Shown here one piece after another: positions 23,061-34,795 of a stretch of 64,000 nt of DNA (its first letter is position 1; each line of letters opens with the position of its first letter). The notes under the pieces were generated by a model. It did no database searches and was not told where the DNA came from. It was given only the letters and a program-made list of their open reading frames with translations. The DNA is from Mangifera indica (taxonomy: Eukaryota; Streptophyta; Magnoliopsida; Sapindales; Anacardiaceae). The position numbers and the translations under genes were made by a program. Where the stretch lies: contig NC_058153.1 in assembly GCF_011075055.1 (NCBI RefSeq), positions 13,020,001 through 13,084,000 on the forward strand, given 5' to 3'.

Positions 23061-24957
23061 ACGAATTTAACGAAAGTTTCAAGAAATCAGGTAGAAAGTC
23101 TACAGAGACAGAAAACACAATTCAAAAGACACCAGAGTTAGAATAATTGAACTTTACAATATTTTATTGATTTTTTAAGTCCTAATCGTCCCGATAACAT
23201 TCTATTGATTTTGAAGTGATTTTCAATTAAGAATATGGATGAAATAAGTTTGAGTCGGTATGGTTGTACACTTGTAAGCTTAGGGAGGGGGTAAAACGGG
23301 AATAAAGTTGGAATCTTGGGTAAAAAATGTATAAAATAAAAAGGGATTCAAAAGTATAAACGATTAAAATAATTCAATAAAATTATACATATATATTTTT
23401 TATACATAAATGAGGTACACAAAGAATACGTAATCATGTAATTGAGTGATTTTAAATTAAAAATAAATAATATTCAATTATATAATGACACATCAAATTA
23501 TATCCAAGTTGTATATAAAAATATATATACATAACATTTCTCAAAATAATTAATCTTCAAAAAAACAAAAGAATTTATGTGATTGAACTTCTATTTCCAT
23601 TCATTGTTTTGATCTTTGAAATTTCAAAAAAAAAATTATGTGGTAAAAAAAAAAAGCATGAGGTCAAAACTTCTATTTCCATTCATTATTTTGATTTTTG
23701 AAATTTCAATTTCTTTTTTAAGTTAATCATTACATTATTTTGGTAAGTGTAATGGTTAAAACTTTATTTGCTAGTTCATCTAGTCAAATATACAAGTGTG
23801 ACCTATGGTAAAACAAATACGATTAGTGGTAAAACAAGTGTCAAATATACTATGAGTAGGGCTTGCATACAAAAATGATAGAGAAGTGGAGTGCTAATTA
23901 GATAACAGATAGAGCATATAGAAAAAAAAATAGAGAGGAATAAAACAAATGATAGTTAAGGTAAAGAGCTTTGGTTTGTAAGCATCTTGTAAATTCTCTA
24001 ATTGTTTTTATGGTAGATTGATTGGCTACCCTGACAACGGATGTAGATAATATAACTAAATGTCAAATCACTGTAAATTCTTCGTTGTTTTTCTTTTTTC
24101 TTGCTTAGTATTCTTTTTGTCGTTCTTTCATATCTTCTTTATTATCATTAATGTAAGTTGATTAGAGGTAGAGGACCTTAAAGTTTCTAAATTTGTAAAA
24201 TTTTTAGCTAATTGTTTTCAGGCATTGAGACATTCAGCTCCTTCAAAGCAAAGAAGCAACGGGAAAGAGCTGTCCAATGAATATGAGTTTTGATCCAACA
24301 TAAAATCACCCATTTTTAGTGGCTTTTGTTCATTTTCAATTTTAGACAATTTAAAATCTTACACAAAATAGGATGAAGGGGGCAAATTTGTAAGTTTGTT
24401 GAGTCAAACAACAACAAACTCAACCTTGGCTTAAGTACAAAACTTGAGTCTTAATCAACAATAATTGAGTTGAATTCGGCTCAATACGAGCTGATCAGTG
24501 AGGCTCGCAACCCTAATTGAGATTGGGCAATTGATATTATTTAGCAAATAGTAATAAATCATTAAGACGATGATGAGGAAATATATTAGTAGTCAACCAG
24601 ACTAATAGAAACCCCTGGGAAGGGTCCAATATTTGGAATAATAATCAAACCTGGAATATCAGAAAAAAACAGTGAGTCAAGGTGTTTCCTATGTCTGTCT
24701 GGAAAGCAACAAAGTTCTTAGTCAATCCCTTGAAATTCAAAGTTGTTACACTTGTATCCGTACAAAAAATCAAAGCATCACAAATTCCTTGTATAGATTT
24801 ACCGATACAACTCGTGGTCCAGAAAAGGAGAAAGTGTATGATTTTCCCACGAAATCTATCAATAAAGTCATCAGAGGACAATTGATGTGTTGTATTTTTG
24901 CCTAGCTTGATGAATGAACATTCACATTTCCTGCTAAACAGCACCTTCCTTTCTTCA
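23061..24957. other. 5' flank of RLK2
   Basis: AT-rich sequence with no gene. From about 23130 on it is similar to 59060-60735 before RLK3. Short tandem variants of 'gaacttctatttccattcattgttttgatctttgaaatttcaa' occur at 23585-23710 (two copies) and 59475-59655 (three copies). Near 24410-24520 is a degenerate 'gagttgaattcggctcaatacgagct' stretch like the elements at 30786 and 42175. The promoter of RLK2 should lie here, but no clear TATA box was chosen. Confidence 0.5.
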
Positions 24958-27955
24958 ATGGCTGACAAAACCATCACCTTCCTCCTCTTGCTCTTCATTT
25001 CTCTCCCCCATTCATGCTGCAGGGACTCGTCACCAAGGTGGATTAGAGGTGGTTACTGGGATTCTTACAGCGAGCTCCCCATATCTGAAATAAATTCTGC
25101 TCTTTTCACTCACCTTATGTGCGGTTTTGCTCGTATAAACTCCTCCACTTATCATATTTTTTTTAACTCAACTTCTGAACAATCCTTCTACAATTTCGCC
25201 ACCACTGTGAAACGCAAGAACCCATCTGTTGTGCCACTTTTATCAATATGGGGTGGGGGACAAGACTCTTCAATCTTTTCTTCAATGATAAACGAATCAT
25301 CTTCCAGAAAGACTTTTATCAAATTCTCCATAGAAACAGCCAGGCTATATGGCTTCCATGGCCTAGATCTTGCTGGTGTGAAGCCAAACAGAGCCATCAA
25401 CATGACAAATTTAGGAATCCTTTTCGATGAATGGCATGATGAGATAATTTTCGAAGCAAGAAACTCAGGTAAGTCAGAGCTTTTACTAGTAATCACAAGC
25501 CATCACTTGCCTTCTCAAGACGCGGTCATGTACCCCATAGAATCATTGAAAAAGAATCTCAATTGGATACATGTTTTAGCATTTGACTATTATGTGCCTA
25601 CACGGGATAATTTTACAGGGTTTCATGCTGCTTTATATAGTTCTTCAGGTTGGTTCAATACCAATAATAGTATAAATGAATGGCTGAGCATTGGAATTGA
25701 AGATCAAAAACTTGTTCTGGGTTTGCCTTACCATGGCTACGCCTGGACACTTACCAGTCCAACTGATAATGTTGTTGGTGCACCGGCTTCTGGTCCCCGT
25801 ATCACACTAGATGGTTCTATAGGTTACAAGTTTGTTAAATCGTTCATTCAAGATTATGGTTATGGAGCTGCTGCAGTGTATAATCACACTTATGTCGTGA
25901 ATATATTCACTGTTGGAGTAAATTGGATTAATTTTGATGGTGTGGAGGCTATAAGAGCTAAAGTTTCTTATGCAATGGAGAAAGAACTGCTTGGTTACAA
26001 TGTTTTCCAGCTCTCTAATGATGACAAATGGGAGCTTTCTTCAGCTGGTATGTTGTCTTCTTGATCATTAGCTTAAACAGAGAAGATAAAGAGGAATTTC
26101 AGTGGGAAGATCAATCCTAAGTGTTTCTGATTAAATCATAATATTAAAATGTTAAACAAATTTAATAACTTTGTGATTCTGCTGAACATAAGAAATATTT
26201 TTCAGCTCAACAGGAAAGTACTGAAGACCAGCAGGACAAGCCGCGTTCACTGATAATAATTCTTGTTACAATAGCTGTACTTACGCTGCTTATTGGTACC
26301 ATAATTTGCTGTTGGAAAAAAACAGTACTCAAATCAACAGGTAACTTAAACTTGTAGTTAGATATGAGTGCTATAATCAACCACGAAATAATGGGATTGG
26401 ACTGTTTGTTTGACTGAATTGTGCTTTACATTCAATCTGGTTTCAGGGATTATGAGTACTATGAAGAGTTCAATATCTAAACTGAAAATCAAAGTAACAG
26501 GTATTGAAAATCTCAACAATGATGCAAGTAAGCTGCAAGTATTCAGTTTTACAACCATTAAAGCAGCTACGAATAACTTTTCGAATGATAATAAGCTCGG
26601 CGAGGGTGGATATGGACCTGTGTACAAGGTAATAATACTAACAGACTGTTACATGTACTGGTTTCGGAGTTGCAGCTGATGCCATTTATGGGGCTGTGCA
26701 TGATATTCTTAAACTATTAGGTTAATAGTATGTTTTGTTTATAAGAGTAGTGGGTTGTAACCCTCAGGGGAGGCTACTGAGGGGACAAGAAATAGCAGTG
26801 AAGAGGCTTTCAGAAACTTCTCATCAAGGAATTGAAGAGTTCAAGAATGAAGTTGAGCTTACTGCAAGGCTTCAGCATGTAAATATTGTACCAGTCTTGG
26901 GAATTTGCACCCAGAAGGAAGAAAAGATGCTGATTTATGAATACATGCTAAACAAAAGCTTGGATTTCTACATCTTTGGTATGCCACTCTGTTTTCTGCT
27001 GTCCTCTATATATCCTTCTCTGAATTCAAATAGCTTCTCTGCATAACAATAAATTCTCTAAGCATGTGACTAAAAAATGATGGATATATTTGCAGATTCT
27101 GATAGACGATATATTTTAGATTGGCAAAAACGTGTTCGGATCATTGAAGGTATTACCCAAGGGCTTTTATATCTGCAAGATTACTCAAATTTTACAATAA
27201 TTCATAAAGACCTAAAGGCCAGCAACATTTTATTGGATAGCGAAATGAATCCCAAAATATCAGATTTTGGTATGGCTCGAGCTTTCAAAAAAGATGAATG
27301 CGAAGCTAACACAAACCACATAGTTGGAACATAGTAAGTAATTAATTTGCCCATAACATTTCTGTAAGTGTCATGTGTTGTATAATGGCCTTTTCTTTGC
27401 TATGTTGAATTGCAGTGGCTATGTTCCTCCGGAATATGTAAGAAAAGGTATATACTCCATGAAGTACGATGTTTATAGCTATGGAGTTCTTCTTCTGCAG
27501 ATCATAAGTGGCAAGAAGACAACATGCTATTATGGCTCCAGTGAAAATCTAAACCTTTTGGAATATGTAAGTCATTTTTTTATACTACTATTAAAAGACA
27601 AAGTCTCAGTCTATTGAAATCTATATGGGAATATGCAATGTTTCAGGGGTATGGATTGTGGAGAGAAGGTGAAAGCATGAAGTTTTTTGATTCATCACTG
27701 GATGATTCTTCTTCTCCATTGAAACTAGAGAAATGCATGCAGATAGCTTTACTGTGTATTCAGGAAATCCCTATAGATAGACCGACCATGCTCAGAGTTT
27801 ATAACATGCTCAAAGGTGAAAGTGCAGACATGCCTTCTCCGAAGAAGCCTGCTTTTTCAGTTAAAAGAGATGAATATGAGAATAGTGATTGCATCTTCAA
27901 GGAGAAAATATTTTCAGTCAATGATACAACAGTAACTCAACTGGGACCACGATGA
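24958..27955 (+). CDS. GH18 (chitinase-like) receptor kinase RLK2, complete, 7 exons
   Basis: Membrane receptor kinase with a class V chitinase-like ectodomain, similar in layout to tobacco CHRK1. Exons: 24958-26047, 26206-26340, 26447-26628, 26768-26978, 27096-27333, 27416-27566 and 27647-27955, together 2316 bases or 771 residues. The start was chosen because [13 protein letters not shown] opens a signal peptide; an in-frame ATG 48 bases upstream is less likely. Residues 22-360 form the GH18 domain. Its active-site line, DGxDxDWE in enzymes, reads HGLDLAGV (134-141), so the catalytic Glu is Val and hydrolysis is not expected. A membrane span (379-400) leads to the kinase: GEGGYG (460-465), Lys481, HKDLK (576-580, Lys replacing the usual Arg) and DFG (596-598). 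It is the only member of the array here without a frame break. Its RLP neighbours suggest a role in perception of glycans or pathogens. Confidence 0.9.
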
Positions 27956-28670
27956 GTCGAGGACTAATCTTGGAAGATATTCAAGTAATTGTAAATTCCT
28001 TCCTAAGTATGGCACTCCAACCTGTAAACCTAATGCCAAAACTTTAGTTTAGTTTATATCTAATATGCACACAATTGTCCTATAGTTTAGGAGGATATGT
28101 CACTCTACCTGCCTTCTATGCTAATTAATTTGTATGTTCTTAGGATGGATATCTCATTCATGGAATATACAATTGATGCAATTATCAAACAAGAATATCA
28201 GTGTTACTTTCTATCTCTAAAGTTTCAATATATGCATGATATTTATATATCAAATATTTTTATGACATATAGTGTATAATATTTCTTTGCTTTTTTAGTA
28301 TTACATCTTATTATTTTTGATGAAATTAACTCTAAGCATCCACCTAATTTCTAGTTAAGTTTAACTAGACTTAAGTTTGTTTTCAAAGAAATATTTATCT
28401 AGAAAATAATTAATGTGAAACTAACCTAATTTTCCATAATATGTTGTTAATTAGCTGAAAAAAAAGATGGAGAACTAGTTGTAAATCAATTTCATCAACA
28501 AATAAAAAAAGAGACTGATTACTTTTTAGAATTCCAAAAGCAAGTAATCTACCCATATAAATTATATGAACTTTTTTTTAATCCTTTTCATTTTTTATTA
28601 TCAATTTATTTTGAAAAATAATACAGGATGCTTTCTTAGAGATGTATAAGATATTTGAAATATTTTCCTT
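27956..28670. other. 3' flank of RLK2
   Basis: The sequence to about 28330 is closely similar to 1039-1400 and 63728-64000 and probably includes the 3' UTR. The part from about 28310 resembles other spacers (6120, 16310, 51240). No gene was seen. Confidence 0.5.
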
Positions 28671-28675
28671 GCTAG

Positions 28676-28785
28676 AATTTCAAAACAACAACCCCTTTAA
28701 AGAATTGAGAGTTGTAAACACTATATTTTCCGGTGAGATTCCATATTCAATAAGAAATTTTAATTCTTTACCACCCTGCTCCATA
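28676..28785 (+). pseudogene. LRR gene relic
   Basis: The plus strand reads ELRVVNTIFSGEIPYSIRN then FNSLPP, one LRR of the kind found in plant RLPs and LRR kinases (SGEIP core). It has no neighbouring LRR in the same sense. It is joined at its right to a sequence ('ttagaataattgaactttacaatat') also found at 23135 and 59050. It belongs to a different LRR gene from RLP1-3, or to an inverted relic of one. Confidence 0.5.
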
Positions 28786-29338
28786 TAGGATCATGCTTGG
28801 GTGAAAGGGACCAGGGTTAGAATAATTGAACTTTACAATATGTGGGGTCAGAAACAAGAGCGTTATATATTTTTTAGGTCCTACAGAAAGCTCACATTTT
28901 AAGGGGAAAAAAATTATTGTTAAGAATATCAACACTCAAAGGGGTGTGTTTTGATAGTTGTGGAATAGCTGAGGAGGAACAACACACTGTCGTTCTAAAA
29001 ATTTTTATTGAACAGGCTTCCATAAGAGAGAACAGTCGTAAGCAGTAAGCAAATAAATATATTAATGTTTTTTTTATTGAATATCCATAGACTTCCATTT
29101 CTTGGGAAGTGATGAGTAGATTTTTATGTTTTGAATAATAATGCCATAAGAATTTGACATCTAAAATTATTTATGCATCAATTTTTTTTTTATAGATTTA
29201 ATAAACTTTAAAAATTAGTACAAGCTTTTTAGCTTCATTTAAATGGTTCAATAAATTTATATTATCAATTGACAGTAAAACTATATATTGAAATATTAAA
29301 AAAAGTTGTTGTACATGTAATATTATATATAATACAAT
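28786..29338. other. 3' flank of RLP2
   Basis: From about 28970 this is similar to 8850-9258 after RLP1. The 68-codon minus-strand frame at 28892-29098 is not supported by the RLP1 counterpart and is not called. Confidence 0.5.
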
Positions 29339-32213
29339 TCAACAACAAAATTGTCTAAAATAGTTAATAATAAAGTAGTACCAAGAGAGCATCCATGTCT
29401 TCACAAGATAAAACCAAGTTCGTCGCCAATATGGATTTATATACAAAATTACAGCTATTGCTAATAGCACAACTATATAAGTCACCGCAAAACTTATATA
29501 GAAAATGTCCATGTCAACAATATCATTATCATTTTCTTTACCACTTGTTGAAGCTTTTGGTGCCAACGATGGTGATTCCAATGGGTTGCAACTTTTGTTC
29601 AATGGCAATCCACAAAGAAAAGGATTTCCTTCATAACTACTCTTTTCAAATGTTGCAAATTGTCTAATCATTTCAGGTGTTTTGCTAGACAAATTATTAT
29701 ATGCCACACTGAAAACAGACAAAGTATATATCTCTACTAGTTCAAGGGGAATTTTTCCACTTAGATTGTTATAGGAAAGATCCAAACTTTCAATTTGTTT
29801 GAGATTTGAGAATGTCGTTGGGATTAATCCTGTCAAATTATTATGAGAGAGATTAAGAGTATGAATCCTGGTAAGATTTCCAATTGTATGAGGAATTTCA
29901 CCAGACAATTTATTATATGAAAGATCAACTCCAGACATAAATCTAAGGATTCTTCCTTTATAAAAGTATGATATACTTTTTGTTGTGATTTCTATGGATT
30001 CTTCACTTCCCCTTGGAAGCCATTCTGAACTAAGAATAGCACCTCCATCATCAAAGCTAGAAGTTAAAATTTCATCATTCCCATTTCCTTCATGAAAGGC
30101 AATAAAATATAAGCAAGAAGGAATTTTACCATGAAGATTGTTTTTTGAAAGATCTATCAAGCATAACTCTCCCAAATTGCACAATTGAGTAGGTAACTCA
30201 CCTTTAAGGTTATTGTTACTTAAGATCAAGTAACCTAAAGAAGAGAGCTTCCCAATCCAACTTGGAATGTTCCCTTTTAGGAGGCTATAGCTAAGATCTA
30301 GGACTACCAAGACAAAATTATTAATGTAGAAAGTATCTTTTAGATGTCCCTCTAATTTATTTCTTGATAAGTGAAGTTGTTTGAAACTTAAAGAGCCAAA
30401 ATAAGGTGGTAAACTTCCAGAGATATTGTTATTTGAAAGGTCCAAAATTTCAAGTTGATTACTAGGCATCACTATATCAACCAAATATGATAGATTTCCA
30501 AACCATCTTGGGATCTTACCCGAGAGATGATTATCATTGAGATATAATACTTCTAATGAGGAGCAATTCAACAAGCTTATTGGGATCTTTCCACTAAAAT
30601 GATTTCCACCCAATTGTAACCATAACAATCTTGTCATATTTAAATTGTTGGAGAAGATTTGACCTTGCAAACTATTGTTTGATAGTGAAAGTAGTTCTAG
30701 TGAGAAATAACCCATGGCTAAATGTTCAGGTATTCCATCAGATAAGTTATTATTGGATAAGTCCAAATTTTGCAATGACTTCATGCTCGAGTTTGACCGA
30801 ACTCGGCTAAGGCAAGCTTGTTTCGAGTTGACCAATCCGAGCTTGAGCTGGCTCGGTTCGAATCCAACCCTACTTGTAAATGAACCATCTCACATAAACC
30901 TGAAATAAAACACATTGTTTAATTATGATGACATATAATTTAAAAACTTGTTGAAAGATCTAATTTTCAATGATTTTAGTATCTTTTTTACTATCTACTA
31001 TTTTAATTTCATCAATAAATGAAAATGATCAATACTTATCATAAATTGTTTAAATATTTTATTACGGTAGACATGGTACGTTTTCTTTTTTGTCACCTCT
31101 TCATTTAAGTGTAATCTACTAATATAAGTGATTTTTTAGCTGATACATGAAGTCTGTAGATAATTTTTTTTTATTTATGATGAAAGTTTTTTTTTTTGAC
31201 TTACTAAATATTAAATTTCATTTACTTCTATCTTGTGATGAACATATATTATATTAAGATATATCTCATCCATTGTAAAAATTTATTTTAATACATTAAT
31301 TTCATATACTAATTCGTTATTGAATAGAACTAAAATAAGATGAATTTTTTTAATTTAAATTTGATCTTACTCTATTATATAAACTAATTATTGAAATACA
31401 ATATATTTCTATTAGAAAGAGAAGAGAAAATAGTAGCTCAAACATTTCAATGTCTAATAATTAAATATGAAGTGAGGGAGTAGAGAGAATATGAGCAAAT
31501 TACTAACCTTGATCATATAATGTGTCATTGAGTCCACAATCATACAATGATAATTGTTTGAGAAAAGTTATCGGTCTAAAGATTTTAGAAAAAATGTTGT
31601 TGAGAGTAGTATAGTCCATAATCACACTTTCCAAATTTTTGAAAGCAATTGGACCTACTAATATTGACATGAATATTTGTGAATTTTATTGTTTGAAATA
31701 TAGAAATTCAATAAAACCTATATGCATGTCAAAAATCATTTTAAATTTTTAACATATAAATATATATTAAGCTTAACTGCACAGTTTACTTATATATGTG
31801 TATGTGTGTGTATAATATTACTAAACATACTCAGTGCTATTAGTATACACTTTTAAGTATATGATTAAGTACATAAATATATGTCGTTATATGATTGAAT
31901 GTTATTCTATTGTTAATTCAAAATTATTTAATCAGATACATCATATACATATCAAATTATTTATTCACACAATTTTGTTATAATAAACATTTTTATATTT
32001 TTAAATACTTAATGAGGCGGACTTGAATAGTAAAAGTCTGATCAATTTAAATATATGTATACAAATTATTATCCTAAAAAGAAAAATTAATATTTGATGT
32101 CATTTTTGGAAACATTTCATTTTCATATCTAACAGGCATGTAAAATTTTCTATATGTATAAGAGTTTCATTGATAACTCATTAATCAATAACAACAATAG
32201 AAGGTGTTTGATC
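29339..32213 (-). pseudogene. LRR receptor-like protein RLP2, deleted pseudogene
   Basis: Paralogue of RLP1 with three separate losses. First, only two coding pieces remain, the exon at 31508-31654 and the last exon at 29339-30899; the five exons between the start codon and 31654, and the rest of exon 1, are gone. The ATG region near 32211 is joined straight to intron sequence at a TCCA shared by both sides, so the ATG leads to a stop after 11 codons. Second, in the last exon the first several LRRs are replaced by a transposon remnant (30786-30872), which puts a stop in frame. Third, 42 bases (14 residues, within SNQLE|ILDLS) are missing between TCAAG repeats. The open part still codes for about ten LRRs, the cap, the membrane span and the tail. 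A secreted receptor cannot be made from it. Confidence 0.88.
30786..30872. mobile_element. Terminal remnant of a small DNA transposon inside RLP2
   Basis: About 87 bases with 'gctcgagtttgaccgaactcgg' wording that ends in ttcgaatccaaccctac. The wording matches 42236-42300, and the end matches the gggttggattcga-type terminus of that element. Right of it the RLP sequence resumes (cttgtaaatgaaccatctc); left of it about 620 bases of LRR coding sequence are missing compared with RLP1. Confidence 0.6.
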
Positions 32214-32270
32214 CATTTCTTATCAGAATATAATGCTAGCTCTTATGACTCATAACACATTGCCTTCACT

Positions 32271-32279
32271 CTATTTATA
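32271..32279 (-). promoter_or_regulatory. Retained TATA box of RLP2
   Basis: TATAAATAG at the same distance from the former ATG as in RLP1 and RLP3. The upstream region was kept while the gene behind it was deleted. Confidence 0.5.
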
Positions 32280-32605
32280 GTACAATGAGATTCTTACAAT
32301 TTTTTATCCACCCAATTGAAAAGTATTAATACTTTACCCAACTCTCAGTCTCCAAGCATTGAAATATACATTTAATATCATTTGATAAAAATTTAAAAAA
32401 ACTAATAAATGAATAATTTTATGCATACAAACGAAATTAATTTATAATAATTTTCACATCAATTTTTGAGAAATTGTTTGTATAATTTATTTATTTAGGA
32501 AATATTACTTTTCAATAAATATGGCTTAATTTCATTACTAATGAATAAACAATTCAAAATTTGTTGCCTTAGACAACTCTCCAACTTTTTTTTTGTAATG
32601 TTGTG

Positions 32606-33445
32606 AACGTAACTTTATTTTTCAAGTTGATGTAATTGGTTGATAACTACACAAATTATTTTTATTTAAGATTAACTTAATTTTTATTTTTTTTATAGAA
32701 ACATTTCATGGGGCCTTCACTATAATATTCATGAAAATAACTTGAACACTTTTTTATTTATTGGAAGTTTGTATATTTTCTATTCATGTTTTGTGGTTGT
32801 TTCATAGACTTTTAAGTCAATGTAACTCTCTAAAGTTTAAATATTTTAAATATTCCAAGTCTATCAACAACTAATGCCTAGACTTGTGAGTTATCTTATT
32901 TTCCAAGTTGATGTAATTGGTTGATAACTAAACAAGTTATTTTTATTGAAGATTAATTTAATTTTTATTTTTTTATAGAAACATCTCATGGGTGCTTCCC
33001 TATAATATTCATGAAAATAACGTCAACACTTTTTTATTTATTGAAAGTTTGTACATTTTTTATATATGTTTTGTCGTTATTTCATAGACTTTTAAGCTAA
33101 TGTAACTCTCTAAAATTTAAATAATCTTAAATTTCCAAGTCTATCAACAACCAATGCCTAGACTTGTGAGTTATCTTATTTTTCCAGTTGATGTAATTGG
33201 TTGACAACTATACAAGTTATTTTTATTTAAGATTAATTTAATTTTTATTTTTGTATAGAAACATCTCATGGGTGTTTCACTATAATATTCATGAAAATAA
33301 CTTCAACACTTTTTTATTTATTGGAAGTTTGTACATTTTATATGCATGTTTTGTTGTTTCATAGACTTTTAAGTTAATGTAACTCTCTAAAGTTTAAATA
33401 ATCTTAATTTTCCAAGTCTATTAACAACCAACGCCTAGACTTGTA
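32606..33445. repeat. Tandem triplication, period about 280 bases
   Basis: Three consecutive units begin near 32606, 32887 and 33167, each with 'agttgatgtaattggttga', 'atagaaacat.tcatgggg', 'cactataatattcatgaaaataac' and 'cctagacttgtgag'. Spacing between equal points is 281 and 280 bases. Each unit is a version of the region upstream of RLP1 (15895-16220), which is single copy there. Confidence 0.85.
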
Positions 33446-33935
33446 AATTAAAAATTTGAAATTCCAAAAAGGCTTCATCATCTTAACAACCATTAACCAA
33501 TGCTTACCAAGACTTTGTGTGTTTGGAATAAGGATGCCCATTTCTTTAATCTACTCAATAAATCTTTTTTCAACAAGCATTAATAATAATGAAAATATTT
33601 TCCTTAATAATAATAATAATAGGGACAATATGTAAGTTTGCAAAAAAATATCATATTGCATCTCCCATATGGAATTTGAAAATTAATGTTCCACCATTTT
33701 AATTAATTATTTTCAAGTATCATCTCTACAAAAGCAAGTAATCCACCCATATTTTTACATAACCTTTTATTATCAATTTTATTTTTTATTATCAATTTTT
33801 ATTTAAAAATTTATTGAAAAATAATGCAAGATGCTTCCTTAGTGATGTTATTAGATATTTAAAATTATATTTTGATTTTTGGAATCAAAATTTCAATCAA
33901 TTAGCCAAAAATTGTAATTAATAATTAATAACTTA
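33446..33935. other. AT-rich spacer, no gene seen
   Basis: Shares blocks with other spacers (for example 'aagcaagtaatccacccatat' near 33730). It has a short (AAT)n run near 33610. Confidence 0.5.
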
Positions 33936-34316
33936 TTATTGCTTCATATAAATCAAGAGTGCAGCCAGCATTAAAGCCAAAACTAGCCAACCACTGCGCT
34001 TACAATGCATTATCAGCACATTTTGCTGCCCAAGTGAGAGCCAACTTTCGGTAGATCTCAGAAAATGCTGGATGACCTCCAGTGTAAGCAATGGACAACC
34101 CTCATAATGCTGAGGGTAGTCCATTATGGTTATATCACACTCAGCAAAGACCTCGGCTATGAGACTTTTGGCCTTTTCTTCACGGAAATTGAACATTAAG
34201 AATTGGGCATCTGGAAAGTGTTCTTGTAGTTGATCAACTACTCCTGCTACATACCCTTTGTAATTTTCTTCTTCCGGGGCATCATCAGTAAAGCAGCTGT
34301 TGAAAACTAAATTTGC
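33936..34316 (-). pseudogene. Class II formin fragment (PTEN-like domain)
   Basis: The minus strand codes for about 124 residues that match the N-terminal PTEN-like domain of plant class II formins (actin nucleators). Visible landmarks are CFTDD, YKGYVAGVVDQLQEHFPDA, FNFREE, MDYPQHYEGCPLL, the SWLSLGQQNVLIMHC line and LALMLAALLIYMKQ. The phosphatase loop reads HCKRSGW in place of an active signature, as in formins. The left end starts after an acceptor-like 'caacag'; the fragment stops at TAA right after MKQ with no donor site. The FH1 and FH2 domains are absent. The reading frame is clean, so it arrived fairly recently or is under some constraint. Capture of a gene piece is the likeliest origin. 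Confidence 0.8.
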
Positions 34317-34600
34317 ATAAAATGACAACTCATTAACCACCAATGTACATTTCATTTTCAAGTTTCAAATGAAAGACATCATGTTGTCAATTGTCTCTTA
34401 ATTTAGTTTTCTTTTAAGTACACATGAAAGTTACTATTATTCTTTCATTATAACGGACTATTATACAATATTAAAGAAAATTAATTAGCAAGATACATAA
34501 GTAGATTAGAAATTCATGGAGGAATGAAAAAAATATTGGATAAAAAGGGATGACAAAGCCTAATCTGATCTATATTCCTTTCATTTTGCATGTTAGAATA

Positions 34601-34710
34601 TACTGAGTTTATAAGTGTGAAACTCAAAATTCATATTACACAATTTTATTTATTGGGTCTATAAGTGTGAAAATCAAAATTCATATTACACAATTTTATT
34701 AAATGTGAGA
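34601..34710. repeat. Two tandem 50-base units
   Basis: 'ataagtgtgaaa.tcaaaattcatattacacaattttatt' occurs at 34611 and again at 34661. Confidence 0.8.
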
Positions 34711-34795
34711 CTTTAGTCTCCAACACCTTTTATACTGCTCACTTATATTGATTTTATTAAATGCAAGACTTTATATCACTCACTTATATTAATTA

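Larger units (their letters stand above)
9259..28500. repeat. Segmental duplication, copy A (RLP1 to RLK2 flank)
   Basis: Gene order, orientation, transposon insertion, APS-kinase exon and poly-C tract are the same as in 43563-64000. Landmark offsets are 34304 (RLP stop), 34932 (RLP start), 36631 (foldback element), about 36640 (poly-C) and 35778 (RLK start), which shows internal deletions and insertions between the copies. The right edge of the partner copy runs out of the window. Confidence 0.85.

Noticed and set aside
25188..25496. 102-codon minus-strand frames inside the GH18 exons (25188-25496 and 60966-61274)
   Set aside because: Antisense shadows of a well-supported exon.
26048..26064. 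RLK2 ectodomain as a separate secreted chitinase ending at the TGA after GMLSS
   Set aside because: The donor gtatgt lies at 26048, and the next exon (26206) continues in phase with a membrane span and the kinase exons. A retained-intron secreted form cannot be excluded but is not the main call.
30840..30865. tRNA-like 'ggttcgaatcc' sequence
   Set aside because: No acceptor stem or anticodon arm can be formed around it; it belongs to the transposon terminus.
34601..34710. CRISPR-like repeat
   Set aside because: Only two 50-base units with no spacers, in plant DNA; simple tandem duplication.
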